This document shows positions 1-8,238 of a stretch of 64,000 nucleotides of DNA, one piece after another. Position 1 is the stretch's first letter. Each line of letters begins with the position of its first letter. The position numbers and the translations under genes were made by a program. This DNA comes from JAYFQF01 sp034927285 (GTDB lineage Bacteria > Bacillota > Peptococcia > DRI-13 > UBA5745). The DNA is taken from positions 108,801 through 172,800 of the forward strand of contig JAYFQF010000001.1 in the NCBI GenBank assembly GCA_034927285.1. The letters run 5' to 3'. The notes under the pieces are model-generated. The model was given only the letters and a program-made list of their open reading frames with translations. It had not been told where the DNA came from and did not search any database.

Positions 1-1047
1 AGCATCATCATTTTGGACGAACCGACTTCCGTGCTCACGCCCCAGGGGATCGAGGGCTTGTTTGAGGCGGTGCGCCATCTGGTGAGCGAGGGCAAAACAG
101 TGCTGTTCATTACTCACAAATTAGGCGAGGTCATGGAAATCGCCGACGATATCACCGTGCTTAAAAACGGCAGGGTGGTTGGAACCGTTTGCGCTTCCGA
201 CACAAATGAGGCAGAGCTTGCCCGCATGATGGTGGGAAGGGACGTTTTCCTCCGGGTGGAAAAAGAAATTACGCAGCCCGGAGAAATGCTGTTGGAGGCA
301 GATTCCCTTACGGTGCGTGAACACCGCGGGGTTCAGCGGGTGAAACGCGCTTCCTTTTCCGTAAGGGCCGGAGAAATTGTCGGAATTTCGGGAATTGCCG
401 GTTCCGGCCAAAAGGAGCTTGTGGAAGCGCTGGTGGGCCTGACGCCGGCGGAATCCGGAGAGATCCGGTTCGGTGGGAAACCCATTACCGGGCTTACGGT
501 GGGCCAACGCCGGAAGCTGGGCATCGGCTATGTCGCCCAGGACCGCAGCGGGGTCGGCACCAGCAGAGAATCCACCTTGTGGGAAAATGTCGTGATGGGA
601 TTCCACCTTCTCGACCGTTTTCAGCGGGGGCCGCTTCTCCCTCAGGGAGAGGCAAGGCAGATCACCCGTAAAGTGATAGCGAATTATTCCGTTAAGGCGC
701 AGTCCATCGATCTGCCTATCCGGAACCTTTCCGGAGGAAATGTGCAAAAGCTGCTGGTGGGCCGCGAGTTTTCCCAAGGGAAAAAGTTGCTGGTTATTGA
801 GGACCCGACTCGCGGCGTTGACGTGGGGGCCATCGAGTTTATCTGGAAGCAGATCCTGGATATTGCCAAATCCGGAGTGGGAATCCTCCTGGTCAGCCAC
901 GAGCTCAATGAAGTGATGCAGCTCTCCGACCGTATCCTTGTGATGTTCAATGGCCTTCTGCTGGCCCCGGGAAATAGCCGGGCCCTGTCGGAAGAGGAAC
1001 TTGGTTTGTGGATGTTGGGAGGGCATGGCAGTGATCGAAAAGAATAA
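1..1047 (+). CDS. Nucleoside/simple-sugar ABC transporter ATPase, 5'-truncated by window edge
   Basis: Energises an inner-membrane importer of the BMP (nucleoside/simple sugar) family. Only the last 348 residues are visible: the end of the first ATPase domain (Walker B reading LDEPTSVLTP at the very start) and the complete second domain. The second domain has the relaxed P-loop GIAGSGQKEL typical of these tandem ATPases, a signature LSGGNVQK and a Walker B-like VIEDPTRGVD. The usual protein is about 500 residues, so roughly 150 lie outside the window. The gene overlaps the next permease by 23 bases, so the two are translationally coupled. The reading frame is open to base 1. Substrate cannot be told from the ATPase alone. 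Confidence 0.93.
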   Translation, partial: SIIILDEPTSVLTPQGIEGLFEAVRHLVSEGKTVLFITHKLGEVMEIADDITVLKNGRVVGTVCASDTNEAELARMMVGRDVFLRVEKEITQPGEMLLEADSLTVREHRGVQRVKRASFSVRAGEIVGISGIAGSGQKELVEALVGLTPAESGEIRFGGKPITGLTVGQRRKLGIGYVAQDRSGVGTSRESTLWENVVMGFHLLDRFQRGPLLPQGEARQITRKVIANYSVKAQSIDLPIRNLSGGNVQKLLVGREFSQGKKLLVIEDPTRGVDVGAIEFIWKQILDIAKSGVGILLVSHELNEVMQLSDRILVMFNGLLLAPGNSRALSEEELGLWMLGGHGSDRKE

Positions 1048-2122
1048 ACCGCTGATCCCTCCGGTTGTGACACAGTATGTGGTTTCCCTGCTGATGACCT
1101 TTGCCTCGGCCTGTATTCTGATCTTAGCGCAAGGGGAGAGTCCCTTTGGCGCGATGAAGCAGATTGCCATTGGCGCGTTTGGCAGCCTGGCTAATTTCGC
1201 CACGACGATTCGGTGGATGACGTCCTGCCTCATGGCCGGAATCGCGGCGATGGTCGCCTTTAAATCAGGCGCAAGAAATATGGGCATCGAGGGACAATTA
1301 TACTTTGGCGCTCTGGCGGCGGCGGTTGCCGGCTATTCGGTGCAGCTGCCCCACATTCCGCATATACTGTTCTGCCTTTCCGTTGCCGCGCTGGCGGGCG
1401 CTCTCTACGGCGCGGTTCCGGCCCTGCTGCAGCTCTATTTCAATGTCAGCGAGCTTATCTCCTCCCTGATGCTCAACTTTGTGGCCGTCCTGATCACCGA
1501 TTACCTGACCGTATGGATCATCATGGGCGGGTTACAGGCGGCCAACGGCTCCGCCAGCAGCACCACGCCGCAGATTGAGCGCTCCGCCCAGCTTGCCACG
1601 CTGGTTAAAGGGACAACAGCCAGCACCGGCATCTTTATTGCATTGGCTGTGGCGGCTCTGGCCTGGTTCGTTTTTCGTTTCACCATCAAGGGATTCGAGC
1701 TCACCCAAATGGGACGAAACCGGCGGTTCGCGCGTCAGGGCGGGGTAAATGTTACCGGGAGCTTTCTCTTGGTATTTCTTGTGTCCGGCTTGATTGCCGG
1801 TCTGTCGGGCGGAGTGGAAGTAAGCGGATCTTACCATCGGTTTACCAGCAATTTCAGCAAGAACATCAGCTGGGACGGTATCATGATCACTCGGGTAGCG
1901 GGCAACAACCCTGTCGGCGTGGTGCTGGTATCCTTTATCTGGGGCGCCCTCAAGGCCGGGGCAATGCATATGGAGCGAACCACTTCGCTCAACCGGCTGA
2001 CCGTCAACATTATCCAGATGCTGTTTGTGCTGTTTGTTTCCATTAACTATCAATGGCTGCTGGACAGGCTGTCGCTTTGCCGGGCGGCGTGGAGAAAAAA
2101 GGAGGTGGAGGTTAAGGCATGA
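1025..2122 (+). CDS. ABC transporter permease, BPD_transp_2 family (nucleoside type), first subunit
   Basis: Integral-membrane subunit of the BMP-type importer, 365 residues with about ten hydrophobic segments. The ATG at 1025 follows a GGAGG-like site at the end of the ATPase gene; a longer frame from 950 exists but its extra residues are only the ATPase gene read in another frame. The interior contains the family-typical stretch GRNRRFARQGGVNV followed by a GLIAGLSGG segment, the cytoplasmic loop expected to contact the ATPase. The stop overlaps the start of the second permease. YufP-like proteins in Bacillus are the closest family I recognise. Confidence 0.9.
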   Translation: MAVIEKNKPLIPPVVTQYVVSLLMTFASACILILAQGESPFGAMKQIAIGAFGSLANFATTIRWMTSCLMAGIAAMVAFKSGARNMGIEGQLYFGALAAAVAGYSVQLPHIPHILFCLSVAALAGALYGAVPALLQLYFNVSELISSLMLNFVAVLITDYLTVWIIMGGLQAANGSASSTTPQIERSAQLATLVKGTTASTGIFIALAVAALAWFVFRFTIKGFELTQMGRNRRFARQGGVNVTGSFLLVFLVSGLIAGLSGGVEVSGSYHRFTSNFSKNISWDGIMITRVAGNNPVGVVLVSFIWGALKAGAMHMERTTSLNRLTVNIIQMLFVLFVSINYQWLLDRLSLCRAAWRKKEVEVKA

Positions 2123-3051
2123 TGACCGTGTTAAATATCCTTTTCGGTCCGGTGACCTGGTCCTCCACCTTGCGTATGGCCGCGCCCATTCTTTTAACGG
2201 GTGTGGGCGGTTCCTTCAGCAAGCAGACCGGTACGTTTTGTATTGCGTTTGAATGCTTTATGCTCTCTGCGGCTTTTTTTGCGGCTTACGGCAGCTACTT
2301 AACCGGCAGCCCTTATCTGGGAACGCTGCTGGCCATGCTGGCCGGAATGCTGCTGGCGGCAATTTTTGGACTCTTTGTATTTCATTTGCGGGCCAACGCG
2401 ATGATTGTGAGCATCGCTCTCAATTTTGGCGCCTGGGCAATGACGACCCTGCTCCTTACCACTGTGTTTGGCGAACGCGGCTTTTTTTTCAGCCCGGACA
2501 TCATCAATTTCCCCGCCATTCATCTTCCGCTGATTCAGGATATTCCCCTGCTGGGGGGCGTGCTCAGCGGCCATATTTTTCTTGTGTATCTTGCTTATTT
2601 TGTAGCTGTGGCGGGCTATATCGTGATGTATAAAACATCCTTCGGGTTGCGGCTGCGCGGCGTAGGGGCGTCACCGGCCGGCGCCCAGACCTCCGGCGTC
2701 AATCTGCTTAAGTATCGCTGGATCACCGTAATGATCATGGGCGCTTTCTCGGGCCTGGGCGGCGCTTACATGCCCCTGTCCGGGCTAAGCATGTTTTCTG
2801 AAAACATGACCTCGGGACGTGGTTTCCTGGCTTTTGCCGCCATCCTTGTGGGGAGGGGAAATCCGTTTAAAGTCATGCTGGTCTGCCTGCTTTTCGCTTA
2901 TACTAACGCACTCAATATGACACTTACCAACTATGGCATTCCCACGCAGTTATTGCAGACGCTGCCCTATCTGACGGTGCTGGCGGCGCTATTGGTGTCG
3001 GGGTTCAAGTACTTTGATGGGAAAATGCATCTTAGAGAGGAGGTTGGCTGA
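2119..3051 (+). CDS. ABC transporter permease, BPD_transp_2 family (nucleoside type), second subunit
   Basis: Second membrane subunit (310 residues, eight or nine hydrophobic segments), YufQ-like. It begins with ATGATG overlapping the stop of the first permease. The stretch GLRLRGVGASPAGAQTSGVN is the coupling-loop motif of this family and is followed by GAFSGLGGAYM. With the ATPase and first permease it forms a complete channel; the lipoprotein receptor is not visible and is probably upstream of the window. Only 3 bases separate it from the PsuG-like gene, which ties the importer to the downstream enzymes. Confidence 0.9.
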   Translation: MMTVLNILFGPVTWSSTLRMAAPILLTGVGGSFSKQTGTFCIAFECFMLSAAFFAAYGSYLTGSPYLGTLLAMLAGMLLAAIFGLFVFHLRANAMIVSIALNFGAWAMTTLLLTTVFGERGFFFSPDIINFPAIHLPLIQDIPLLGGVLSGHIFLVYLAYFVAVAGYIVMYKTSFGLRLRGVGASPAGAQTSGVNLLKYRWITVMIMGAFSGLGGAYMPLSGLSMFSENMTSGRGFLAFAAILVGRGNPFKVMLVCLLFAYTNALNMTLTNYGIPTQLLQTLPYLTVLAALLVSGFKYFDGKMHLREEVG

Positions 3052-3054
3052 ATC

Positions 3055-3840
3055 ATGACCGAGTTTGTAATTGAAACCGCATTGCTGACCCATGGGCTGT
3101 CTTCTGTTTCAAACGACAGGCTTTTGGAGTTGTGGCCCTGGAAAGAGCCGCGGCTTGTCTGGCTGGAAGGAGGAAGACTCCGCCGTGGGACGCTGGAGGA
3201 GTTCCTGCCGATTCGTGACCGTTGTAAAACTGTCCGCCGGGTGAACCGGGCCGGATACCGCCAGGCCCGGGCGCAGGGGGATGACGCTGCGTTGACCGCC
3301 TCCGCCACAATGGAGGCCGCGATGGATTTGAGCATTCCGGTAGCAGTGACAGGCGGCATGGGTGGAATCGGCGATATTGCGGGAGAGGAACTCTGCCCAG
3401 ACCTGCCGGCTTTGGCTGAGCTGCCGATTGTGCTGGTGGCTACCGCGCCAAAGGATGTGATTGATATCGGGGCGACCATAAAGTGGCTGATCGTTCACGG
3501 GGTAAAAGTGCTGGGAAAACAAGAGGATATCTGCACCGGATTTTTACTGGACAATCAAAGAATACCGCTGTCGGGCGCCTGGCAGGGACAACCTGTCTCC
3601 CCTCAGACGCTTTTGTTGCAGGGGATTCCTGCCGCCGACCGCCTGAAGGACGCCGGAATCATCCGGGAAGCCCGGAAGGCAGGCAAAGCCGCCCAGGAAC
3701 GGGGAGAGGCCTATCATCCGGCGGCAAACGCGGCCATCGATCGCCTTTCAAAAGGCAGATCCTCCCTTTTGCAGCTTGCTTCGCTCATTGCCAACGGTAA
3801 GCTGGCCGGCAGTTTATCGTTTGGGGAGGAAGTACGATGA
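3055..3840 (+). CDS. Pseudouridine-5'-phosphate glycosidase-like protein (PsuG/IndA family), divergent
   Basis: PsuG enzymes reversibly cleave the C-C glycosidic bond of pseudouridine 5'-phosphate to uracil and ribose 5-phosphate through a Schiff-base lysine. This 261-residue protein keeps the family's core: an early glutamate (VIETALLTHGL, near residue 7), a glycine-rich TGGMGGIGD at about 99-107, a DLPALAELP segment, and the lysine context VATAPKDVIDIG with Lys133 in the catalytic position. It is about 40 residues shorter than typical PsuG and its substrate-loop region is poorly conserved, so another C- or N-glycoside is possible. The stop overlaps the NifH-like start (ATGA). PsuG normally pairs with a PfkB kinase (PsuK), and such a kinase lies three genes downstream. 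Confidence 0.75.
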   Translation: MTEFVIETALLTHGLSSVSNDRLLELWPWKEPRLVWLEGGRLRRGTLEEFLPIRDRCKTVRRVNRAGYRQARAQGDDAALTASATMEAAMDLSIPVAVTGGMGGIGDIAGEELCPDLPALAELPIVLVATAPKDVIDIGATIKWLIVHGVKVLGKQEDICTGFLLDNQRIPLSGAWQGQPVSPQTLLLQGIPAADRLKDAGIIREARKAGKAAQERGEAYHPAANAAIDRLSKGRSSLLQLASLIANGKLAGSLSFGEEVR

Positions 3841-4580
3841 AAAAGATCGCTATTTATGGGAAAGGGGGCATCGGGAAGTCAACGATGACCAGTTCGCTTT
3901 CCGCGGCCCTCTCCACCCTGGGATATCGTGTGATGCAGATTGGCTGCGACCCCAAGGCGGATTCCTGCATCAACCTGTTGGGAGGGAGGTCTCTTACGCC
4001 GGTTATGACCTATCTGAAGGAGCATAAGGGGCCTGCCCGCCTGGAGGATATCGTCATTGAAGGGTTTGGCGGCGTCTGCTGTATTGAAGCGGGAGGCCCC
4101 ACGCCCGGACTTGGCTGTGCCGGCAGGGGGATCATCACCACTTTTGATTTGCTTGAGCGGCTGGAGGTTTTCTCCACGCTTCGACCGGACATCGTGCTTT
4201 ACGACGTGCTGGGCGATGTGGTTTGCGGCGGGTTTGCCGCGCCCATCAGAGAGGGGTATGCCGAAGAGGTCGTTATCGTCACCTCCGGTGAAAAAATGGC
4301 GCTTTACGCTGCAAACAATATTTGTACCGCGGTAGATAATTTTAAGGAGCGGGGCTATGCGTCGGTTAAAGGGATCATTTTAAACCGCCGGAATGTTCCC
4401 CGGGAAAAGGAGTTTGTCACTGCCTTTGCCCGCCAGCACGATCTGCCCGTTTTAGGGGACATTCCCCGCGATGACAGCTTCCAGCTTTATGAGGAACAGG
4501 GGAAAACCGTGATTGAAGGAAATCCCGATTCACCGGTATCACAGCGAATTCTCGCTTTAGCACAGCAGCTGATGACCTGA
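3837..4580 (+). CDS. NifH-like nitrogenase iron-protein family ATPase
   Basis: Likely the ATP-driven electron donor for the NifD/K-like pair downstream. Its 247 residues show the P-loop GKGGIGKST (8-16), the CDPKADS switch region, and both cysteines that hold the subunit-bridging 4Fe-4S cluster: Cys94 in GLGCAGRG and Cys130 in LGDVVCGGFA. It is shorter than true NifH (about 290) and resembles the nitrogenase-like group that includes the CfbC, BchL and MarH reductases. No nifB, nifE or nifN gene is visible nearby, so a true nitrogenase is unlikely. It overlaps the PsuG-like gene by 4 bases and is 16 bases from the next small ORF. Confidence 0.9.
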   Translation: MKKIAIYGKGGIGKSTMTSSLSAALSTLGYRVMQIGCDPKADSCINLLGGRSLTPVMTYLKEHKGPARLEDIVIEGFGGVCCIEAGGPTPGLGCAGRGIITTFDLLERLEVFSTLRPDIVLYDVLGDVVCGGFAAPIREGYAEEVVIVTSGEKMALYAANNICTAVDNFKERGYASVKGIILNRRNVPREKEFVTAFARQHDLPVLGDIPRDDSFQLYEEQGKTVIEGNPDSPVSQRILALAQQLMT

Positions 4581-4596
4581 GAAGGAGGAGAGTCAT

Positions 4597-4719
4597 TTGA
4601 AGCAGAAAATATTGCAGGCTTCTGACAGCCTGCTGCTCCTTATCGGCGGGCAATCAAAGCCCTTTGACTTTAATATGCGGACAGAAGGCTTCTCCGTGTT
4701 TGTGGGGGCGGAAGAATGA
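4597..4719 (+). CDS. Small 40-residue ORF between nifH-like and pfkB genes
   Basis: A TTG-started reading frame of 40 codons. It has a near-ideal ribosome site (GAAGGAGGAG at 4581-4590, spacing about 8) and its TGA stop overlaps the ATG of the kinase gene (ATGA at 4716-4719). That architecture is the same as every other junction in this operon, which argues that it is translated. The peptide begins MKQKILQASDSLLLLIGGQ and is acidic at the C-terminus. I recognise no family. It might be a small subunit of the reductase, or only a leader that couples translation to the kinase gene, which has no good ribosome site of its own. Confidence 0.55.
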   Translation: MKQKILQASDSLLLLIGGQSKPFDFNMRTEGFSVFVGAEE

Positions 4720-5672
4720 GCGGTGGAATGGTTTTGGGACAGGGGGCCACAGCGATGGACTATGTCATTCGCTGCAGCGGTTTCCCCCGGAATGACGGAT
4801 TTGAGCGCATCTGTTCCGAGCGCCTCACCTCCGGCGGCAGCTGCGCCAACGTTCTGGTAACCCTTTCTTATCTGGGAGTTTCCACCTCCCTTGTGGCCCA
4901 GGTGGGCGAAGATCCGCTGGGAGAACAATTCCGCCGTGAGCTGATCGCGGACGGCGTTTGCGACCAATGGCTGTTCGTCAGGCCGGGAGGTTCCACCATG
5001 CATACTTACGTGTTTGTAAGCCGGGAGGGAGGACGGGCAATCCTTGTTAATCCCGGCGACAGTTATCATCTTCTCAGCGCCGGCCAAATAACCGGAAAAA
5101 TGCTGGACGGGGTCTCGGTCCTTTTTACCGACGGCTCTCCCGGCGCACCGGCGCTCAAGCTGTGCCGGATGGCAAAGGAACGGGAAATCCCCGTTTTCTA
5201 CCAAATGGAAAACCTGCCCTCCTTTACCCACGGCACGCCCGGGAGTTATGCCAGGTTTCAGGAAATCCTTGCATCGGCCGACCTGATCTGCGCCGGTCAG
5301 GATGTTTATCGCGAGCTGGGCGGCGCCCACCGGGGGTTGGATGAGTGCGTGAAGTCTCTGTGGGAAACCATATCGCCGCGGCATGGCCTCGTTTGCACAG
5401 CCGGGGGGCAGGGGGCGTTCTGGTATGATGGGGATTCCTTTTTGCGTATGCCGGTTTTTCCGGTGAAGGCAATTGATACAACCGGTGCGGGAGACAGCTT
5501 TTGCGGCGGATTGATCCTCCGTTACCTGCTGGAGGACGCCTCCCGGGAGGAGGCGCTTCGCTTTGCGTGTGCTTGCGGCGCGATGAAGTGCCTGGCGCCG
5601 GGGCCCCGGCTGCGTGCGAGCAGGCAGGAGGTCGAAGATCTTATGGCGTCAATGGAGGGGAAAAGAGCGTGA
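4716..5672 (+). CDS. PfkB-family carbohydrate/nucleoside kinase
   Basis: Predicted cytoplasmic kinase, 318 residues, of the ribokinase/PfkB fold. It has the N-terminal glycine-rich signature (SGGSCANVLVTLSYLG, about 39-54) and the C-terminal catalytic motif DTTGAGDSFCGG, whose aspartate is the catalytic base. Members phosphorylate ribose, nucleosides, pseudouridine (PsuK), fructose-1-phosphate and others. Next to a PsuG-like protein and a nucleoside-type importer, a PsuK-like role (phosphorylating an imported C-nucleoside so that the glycosidase can act) is the natural inference. The stop overlaps the GTG start of the NifD-like gene. Confidence 0.88.
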   Translation: MSGGMVLGQGATAMDYVIRCSGFPRNDGFERICSERLTSGGSCANVLVTLSYLGVSTSLVAQVGEDPLGEQFRRELIADGVCDQWLFVRPGGSTMHTYVFVSREGGRAILVNPGDSYHLLSAGQITGKMLDGVSVLFTDGSPGAPALKLCRMAKEREIPVFYQMENLPSFTHGTPGSYARFQEILASADLICAGQDVYRELGGAHRGLDECVKSLWETISPRHGLVCTAGGQGAFWYDGDSFLRMPVFPVKAIDTTGAGDSFCGGLILRYLLEDASREEALRFACACGAMKCLAPGPRLRASRQEVEDLMASMEGKRA

Positions 5673-6952
5673 AAGACCCCGCATATATCACAATTGAAGA
5701 ACTGGCGGAAATTAAGTTGGACCCGGGCCGATACACCCGTATCATGCCGGAAAAACATCTCAAATATATTGCTCCCGGTGTCGACGGACTGGGAATCTGC
5801 GCCCTTTCTCTGCAGGTGCCGGAGTCGGCGGTACTCTTTATTGCCCCGGCGGGCTGCGCCCGCCATGTTTCGATGGGGGCATACCGGAATGGTACCCAGG
5901 ACCGGCTTTACCTGCTGCGCGTCCAGGAGGAGGAGTTGGTGAACGGCTCGCATCTCGACCGTATTCCGCAGGCCGTGGAAGAAATCCTGAAAAAGGCGGA
6001 GCCAAAACCCAGAGCCCTTTTCCTTTGCTCATCATGTGTGGATACTCTGCTGGCCTCCGACTATGAGACCCTTGCGCGGCAAATGGAGCGGCGCTACGGA
6101 ATTCGGGTAAGGGCAAGCTATATGGATCCGATTATGTTTGACAGCCAAAAATCTCCGGATAACCGCATTCAGTGCAGTATGTACGCCTTTGTGGAAAAGC
6201 GGAAACCCTGCGACGGCGGCGTCAATCTGCTGGGGTGCGGCGCGCCGCTCAATGGGGACAGTGAGCTTTATCCTCTGCTGCAAAAAGCCGGCGCCGGCCC
6301 GGTCAGGCACATCGATCAGACGAAAACCCTGGATGAGCTTGATGAGCTTGGCCGCGCCGCGCTGAATCTGGTGATCACCCCAAACGCAAAAATGGCCGCA
6401 GGGCAGTTAAAGGACCGCTTGAAGATTCCCTATCTGGTGTTTTCGGTTCGCTGGGGGCTGGAGAATATCCATCAGGCTTATCAGGACCTGGGAAAGGCCC
6501 TTAACCTTAATATTGAGGATACGCCTTATCTTGAACAGGCCAGGGAGGAAATTATCAGATCCGCCGTGATGCTGGAGGGCAAGCGGGTGGCCATCGGCAA
6601 AACAATCCGCGGGAATCCCTTTGAGGTTGCCAGGGCGTTAACCGAATATGGCGTAAATGTCCGTCAGCTTTATAAAAACAAAGTAACGCCTGACGATATG
6701 GAAACGATACGGTGGCTGGCCCGGCACAATCCGGGCCTGCGGGTCTATTCGGGCGATCATCCTACTCACGTGCATCTTCGGGCGGAGAACCGCGGGAATT
6801 GTCCGGTGGATATCGCTATCGGCGAGGATGCCGCGTACTTCAACCCCCAGGCCCATTCGGTGCTGTACCCCCTTGGGGAAGAACCCTTTGGCTATCGGGG
6901 CGTAACAGACCTGTTTGCCCGCATGGCGGCGGGAAAGGAGGGAGCCAGATGA
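5669..6952 (+). CDS. Nitrogenase component 1-like protein, NifD-like subunit
   Basis: Catalytic-subunit candidate of a nitrogenase-like reductase, 427 residues. The GTG at 5669 is chosen because GGAGGGG lies 8 bases upstream and GTGA overlaps the kinase stop; a longer frame from 5501 only reads through the kinase gene. Cys63 in IAPAGCARHV and Cys120/Cys123 in LFLCSSCVDTLLASD sit where NifD, BchN and related proteins hold their bridging Fe-S cluster. I do not see the Cys and His that bind FeMo-cofactor in true NifD, and the protein is short for NifD (about 480). It overlaps the NifK-like gene by 4 bases. The substrate is unknown. Confidence 0.85.
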   Translation: MKDPAYITIEELAEIKLDPGRYTRIMPEKHLKYIAPGVDGLGICALSLQVPESAVLFIAPAGCARHVSMGAYRNGTQDRLYLLRVQEEELVNGSHLDRIPQAVEEILKKAEPKPRALFLCSSCVDTLLASDYETLARQMERRYGIRVRASYMDPIMFDSQKSPDNRIQCSMYAFVEKRKPCDGGVNLLGCGAPLNGDSELYPLLQKAGAGPVRHIDQTKTLDELDELGRAALNLVITPNAKMAAGQLKDRLKIPYLVFSVRWGLENIHQAYQDLGKALNLNIEDTPYLEQAREEIIRSAVMLEGKRVAIGKTIRGNPFEVARALTEYGVNVRQLYKNKVTPDDMETIRWLARHNPGLRVYSGDHPTHVHLRAENRGNCPVDIAIGEDAAYFNPQAHSVLYPLGEEPFGYRGVTDLFARMAAGKEGAR

Positions 6953-8091
6953 AAGGCTTATTTCTCAAACTTCCGCCGCTTGCGCCGGATTACAGCGGGG
7001 TGGGGTCTGTCCTCTTCGAGCTGGGGGGCGTCGTCGTCATTCATGATGGAACCGGCTGTACCGGAAATTATATCTGCCATGACGAGCCTCGGGGCTTTGG
7101 CGGCAGCAGCGCCATCTACACCTCCAATCTGCGGGAGCTGGAGGTTGTTATGGGAGATGACGAGGACCTTTTGTTTAAGCTGGAGGGCGTGATCAGGGAC
7201 CTTGAACCGAACTTTCTGGCTCTTTTGTCCAGTCCGGCGCCGATGGTGATCGGCACCGACATTCCGGCCCTGGCGCGGATTCTGGAAAAACGCACGTCCT
7301 GCCCCGTTCTTCCCTTTGACACGCATGGCATCGCCTTTTATGACCAGGGGCAGGCTGAGGCGATGCTGGCGCTTGCCAAGCGCTTTTCCCGGCCGCCGGG
7401 AGAAACCGCCGCCCCATACGACATAAACATTTTAGGCGGAACGCCGCTTTCTCTCGGTTGTCCTAAACAGATGGACGCGCTGATTGCCCTCTTTCATGAG
7501 TTGGGTTATCCCAGGATTTCCTCTTGGTGTATGAGCGGAGATTTTCCGGCGATTCAAGCCGGGGCAAAGTATAATTATGTGGTCAGCGCTTCCGGTTTGC
7601 CGGCAGCCCGCTGGCTGGAAAAGGAATACGGCACGCCCTGCATCGCCGGGATTCCGGTGGGGGAAGCGGGGATCAAACGACTGAAATGTCAGCTTTCCGG
7701 CAAAAAATTCCCCGGAGCCCTTGGGCCGGGGAATGGACGAAAAGCTCTGGTGCTGCATGAACAGTTTACCGCCAACAGCTGGCGGGAGGCTCTGCTGTGG
7801 GACGGTTGGGCCGGTGATGTAAACGTTGCCAGCTTTTTTGGAATGGAGCCCGGCCTGACTCGTCCCGGGGACATACACCTGACCGAAGAGGACGAGCTGG
7901 TTGCCGCCGCCCGGCAAGGGAAGTACGACATTATCCTGGCCGATGAGCTGCTGCGGGAGATGCTTACGCCTTATTGCAGGCGATTTGTGCCGCTGCCGCA
8001 CCTGGCCATTTCGGCCTGTTTTCATTGGAACCATGATTTTGTGGCTATTGGACAGGCGGCCGATGATTATCTCGAAAAACATCTTGGGTAA
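6949..8091 (+). CDS. Nitrogenase component 1-like protein, NifK-like subunit
   Basis: Partner subunit, 380 residues, of the nitrogenase-like reductase. The start ATG overlaps the stop of the NifD-like gene and follows GGAGGGAG. Near the N-terminus the motif IHDGTGCTGNYICHDEPR puts Cys37 and Cys43 where NifK/BchB proteins ligate the shared cluster. A second Rossmann-like domain begins near DINILGGTPLSLGCP. Length is close to other nitrogenase-like K subunits and much shorter than NifK (about 510). It is the last gene of the operon; a strong hairpin terminator lies about 100 bases downstream. Confidence 0.85.
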   Translation: MKGLFLKLPPLAPDYSGVGSVLFELGGVVVIHDGTGCTGNYICHDEPRGFGGSSAIYTSNLRELEVVMGDDEDLLFKLEGVIRDLEPNFLALLSSPAPMVIGTDIPALARILEKRTSCPVLPFDTHGIAFYDQGQAEAMLALAKRFSRPPGETAAPYDINILGGTPLSLGCPKQMDALIALFHELGYPRISSWCMSGDFPAIQAGAKYNYVVSASGLPAARWLEKEYGTPCIAGIPVGEAGIKRLKCQLSGKKFPGALGPGNGRKALVLHEQFTANSWREALLWDGWAGDVNVASFFGMEPGLTRPGDIHLTEEDELVAAARQGKYDIILADELLREMLTPYCRRFVPLPHLAISACFHWNHDFVAIGQAADDYLEKHLG

Positions 8092-8191
8092 GATAAGGCC
8101 AAAAGCGGGAAGCAGAAAGGGAGTTTTGGATCCGGCTTAGAAAACCGGACAGAAAAGAAAAGGATAGTCGGAGCATAACAGGAATGAATAT

Positions 8192-8234
8192 AATCGGCCT
8201 GGTTTCGCAGGGTAAGCGAAGCCAGGCCGATTTT
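8192..8234. terminator. Bidirectional intrinsic terminator between the nitrogenase-like and corrinoid loci
   Basis: Inverted repeat AATCGGCCTGGTTTCGC / GCGAAGCCAGGCCGATT around a 7-base loop, followed by a T-run on the plus strand; the minus strand also ends in an AT-rich stretch. It sits between two convergent operons (ending at 8091 and 8239) and can serve both. Confidence 0.85.
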
Positions 8235-8238
8235 CAGC

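Noticed and set aside
121..1287. Long minus-strand open frame of 388 codons
   Set aside because: It lies wholly antisense to the ABC ATPase and permease genes, has low-complexity His/Gly/Pro-rich composition and no ribosome site; it is a GC-driven shadow.
3837..8091. A true molybdenum nitrogenase cluster
   Set aside because: No NifB, NifE or NifN, short D/K subunits, and no visible FeMo-cofactor ligands; the neighbours are nucleoside-type genes.
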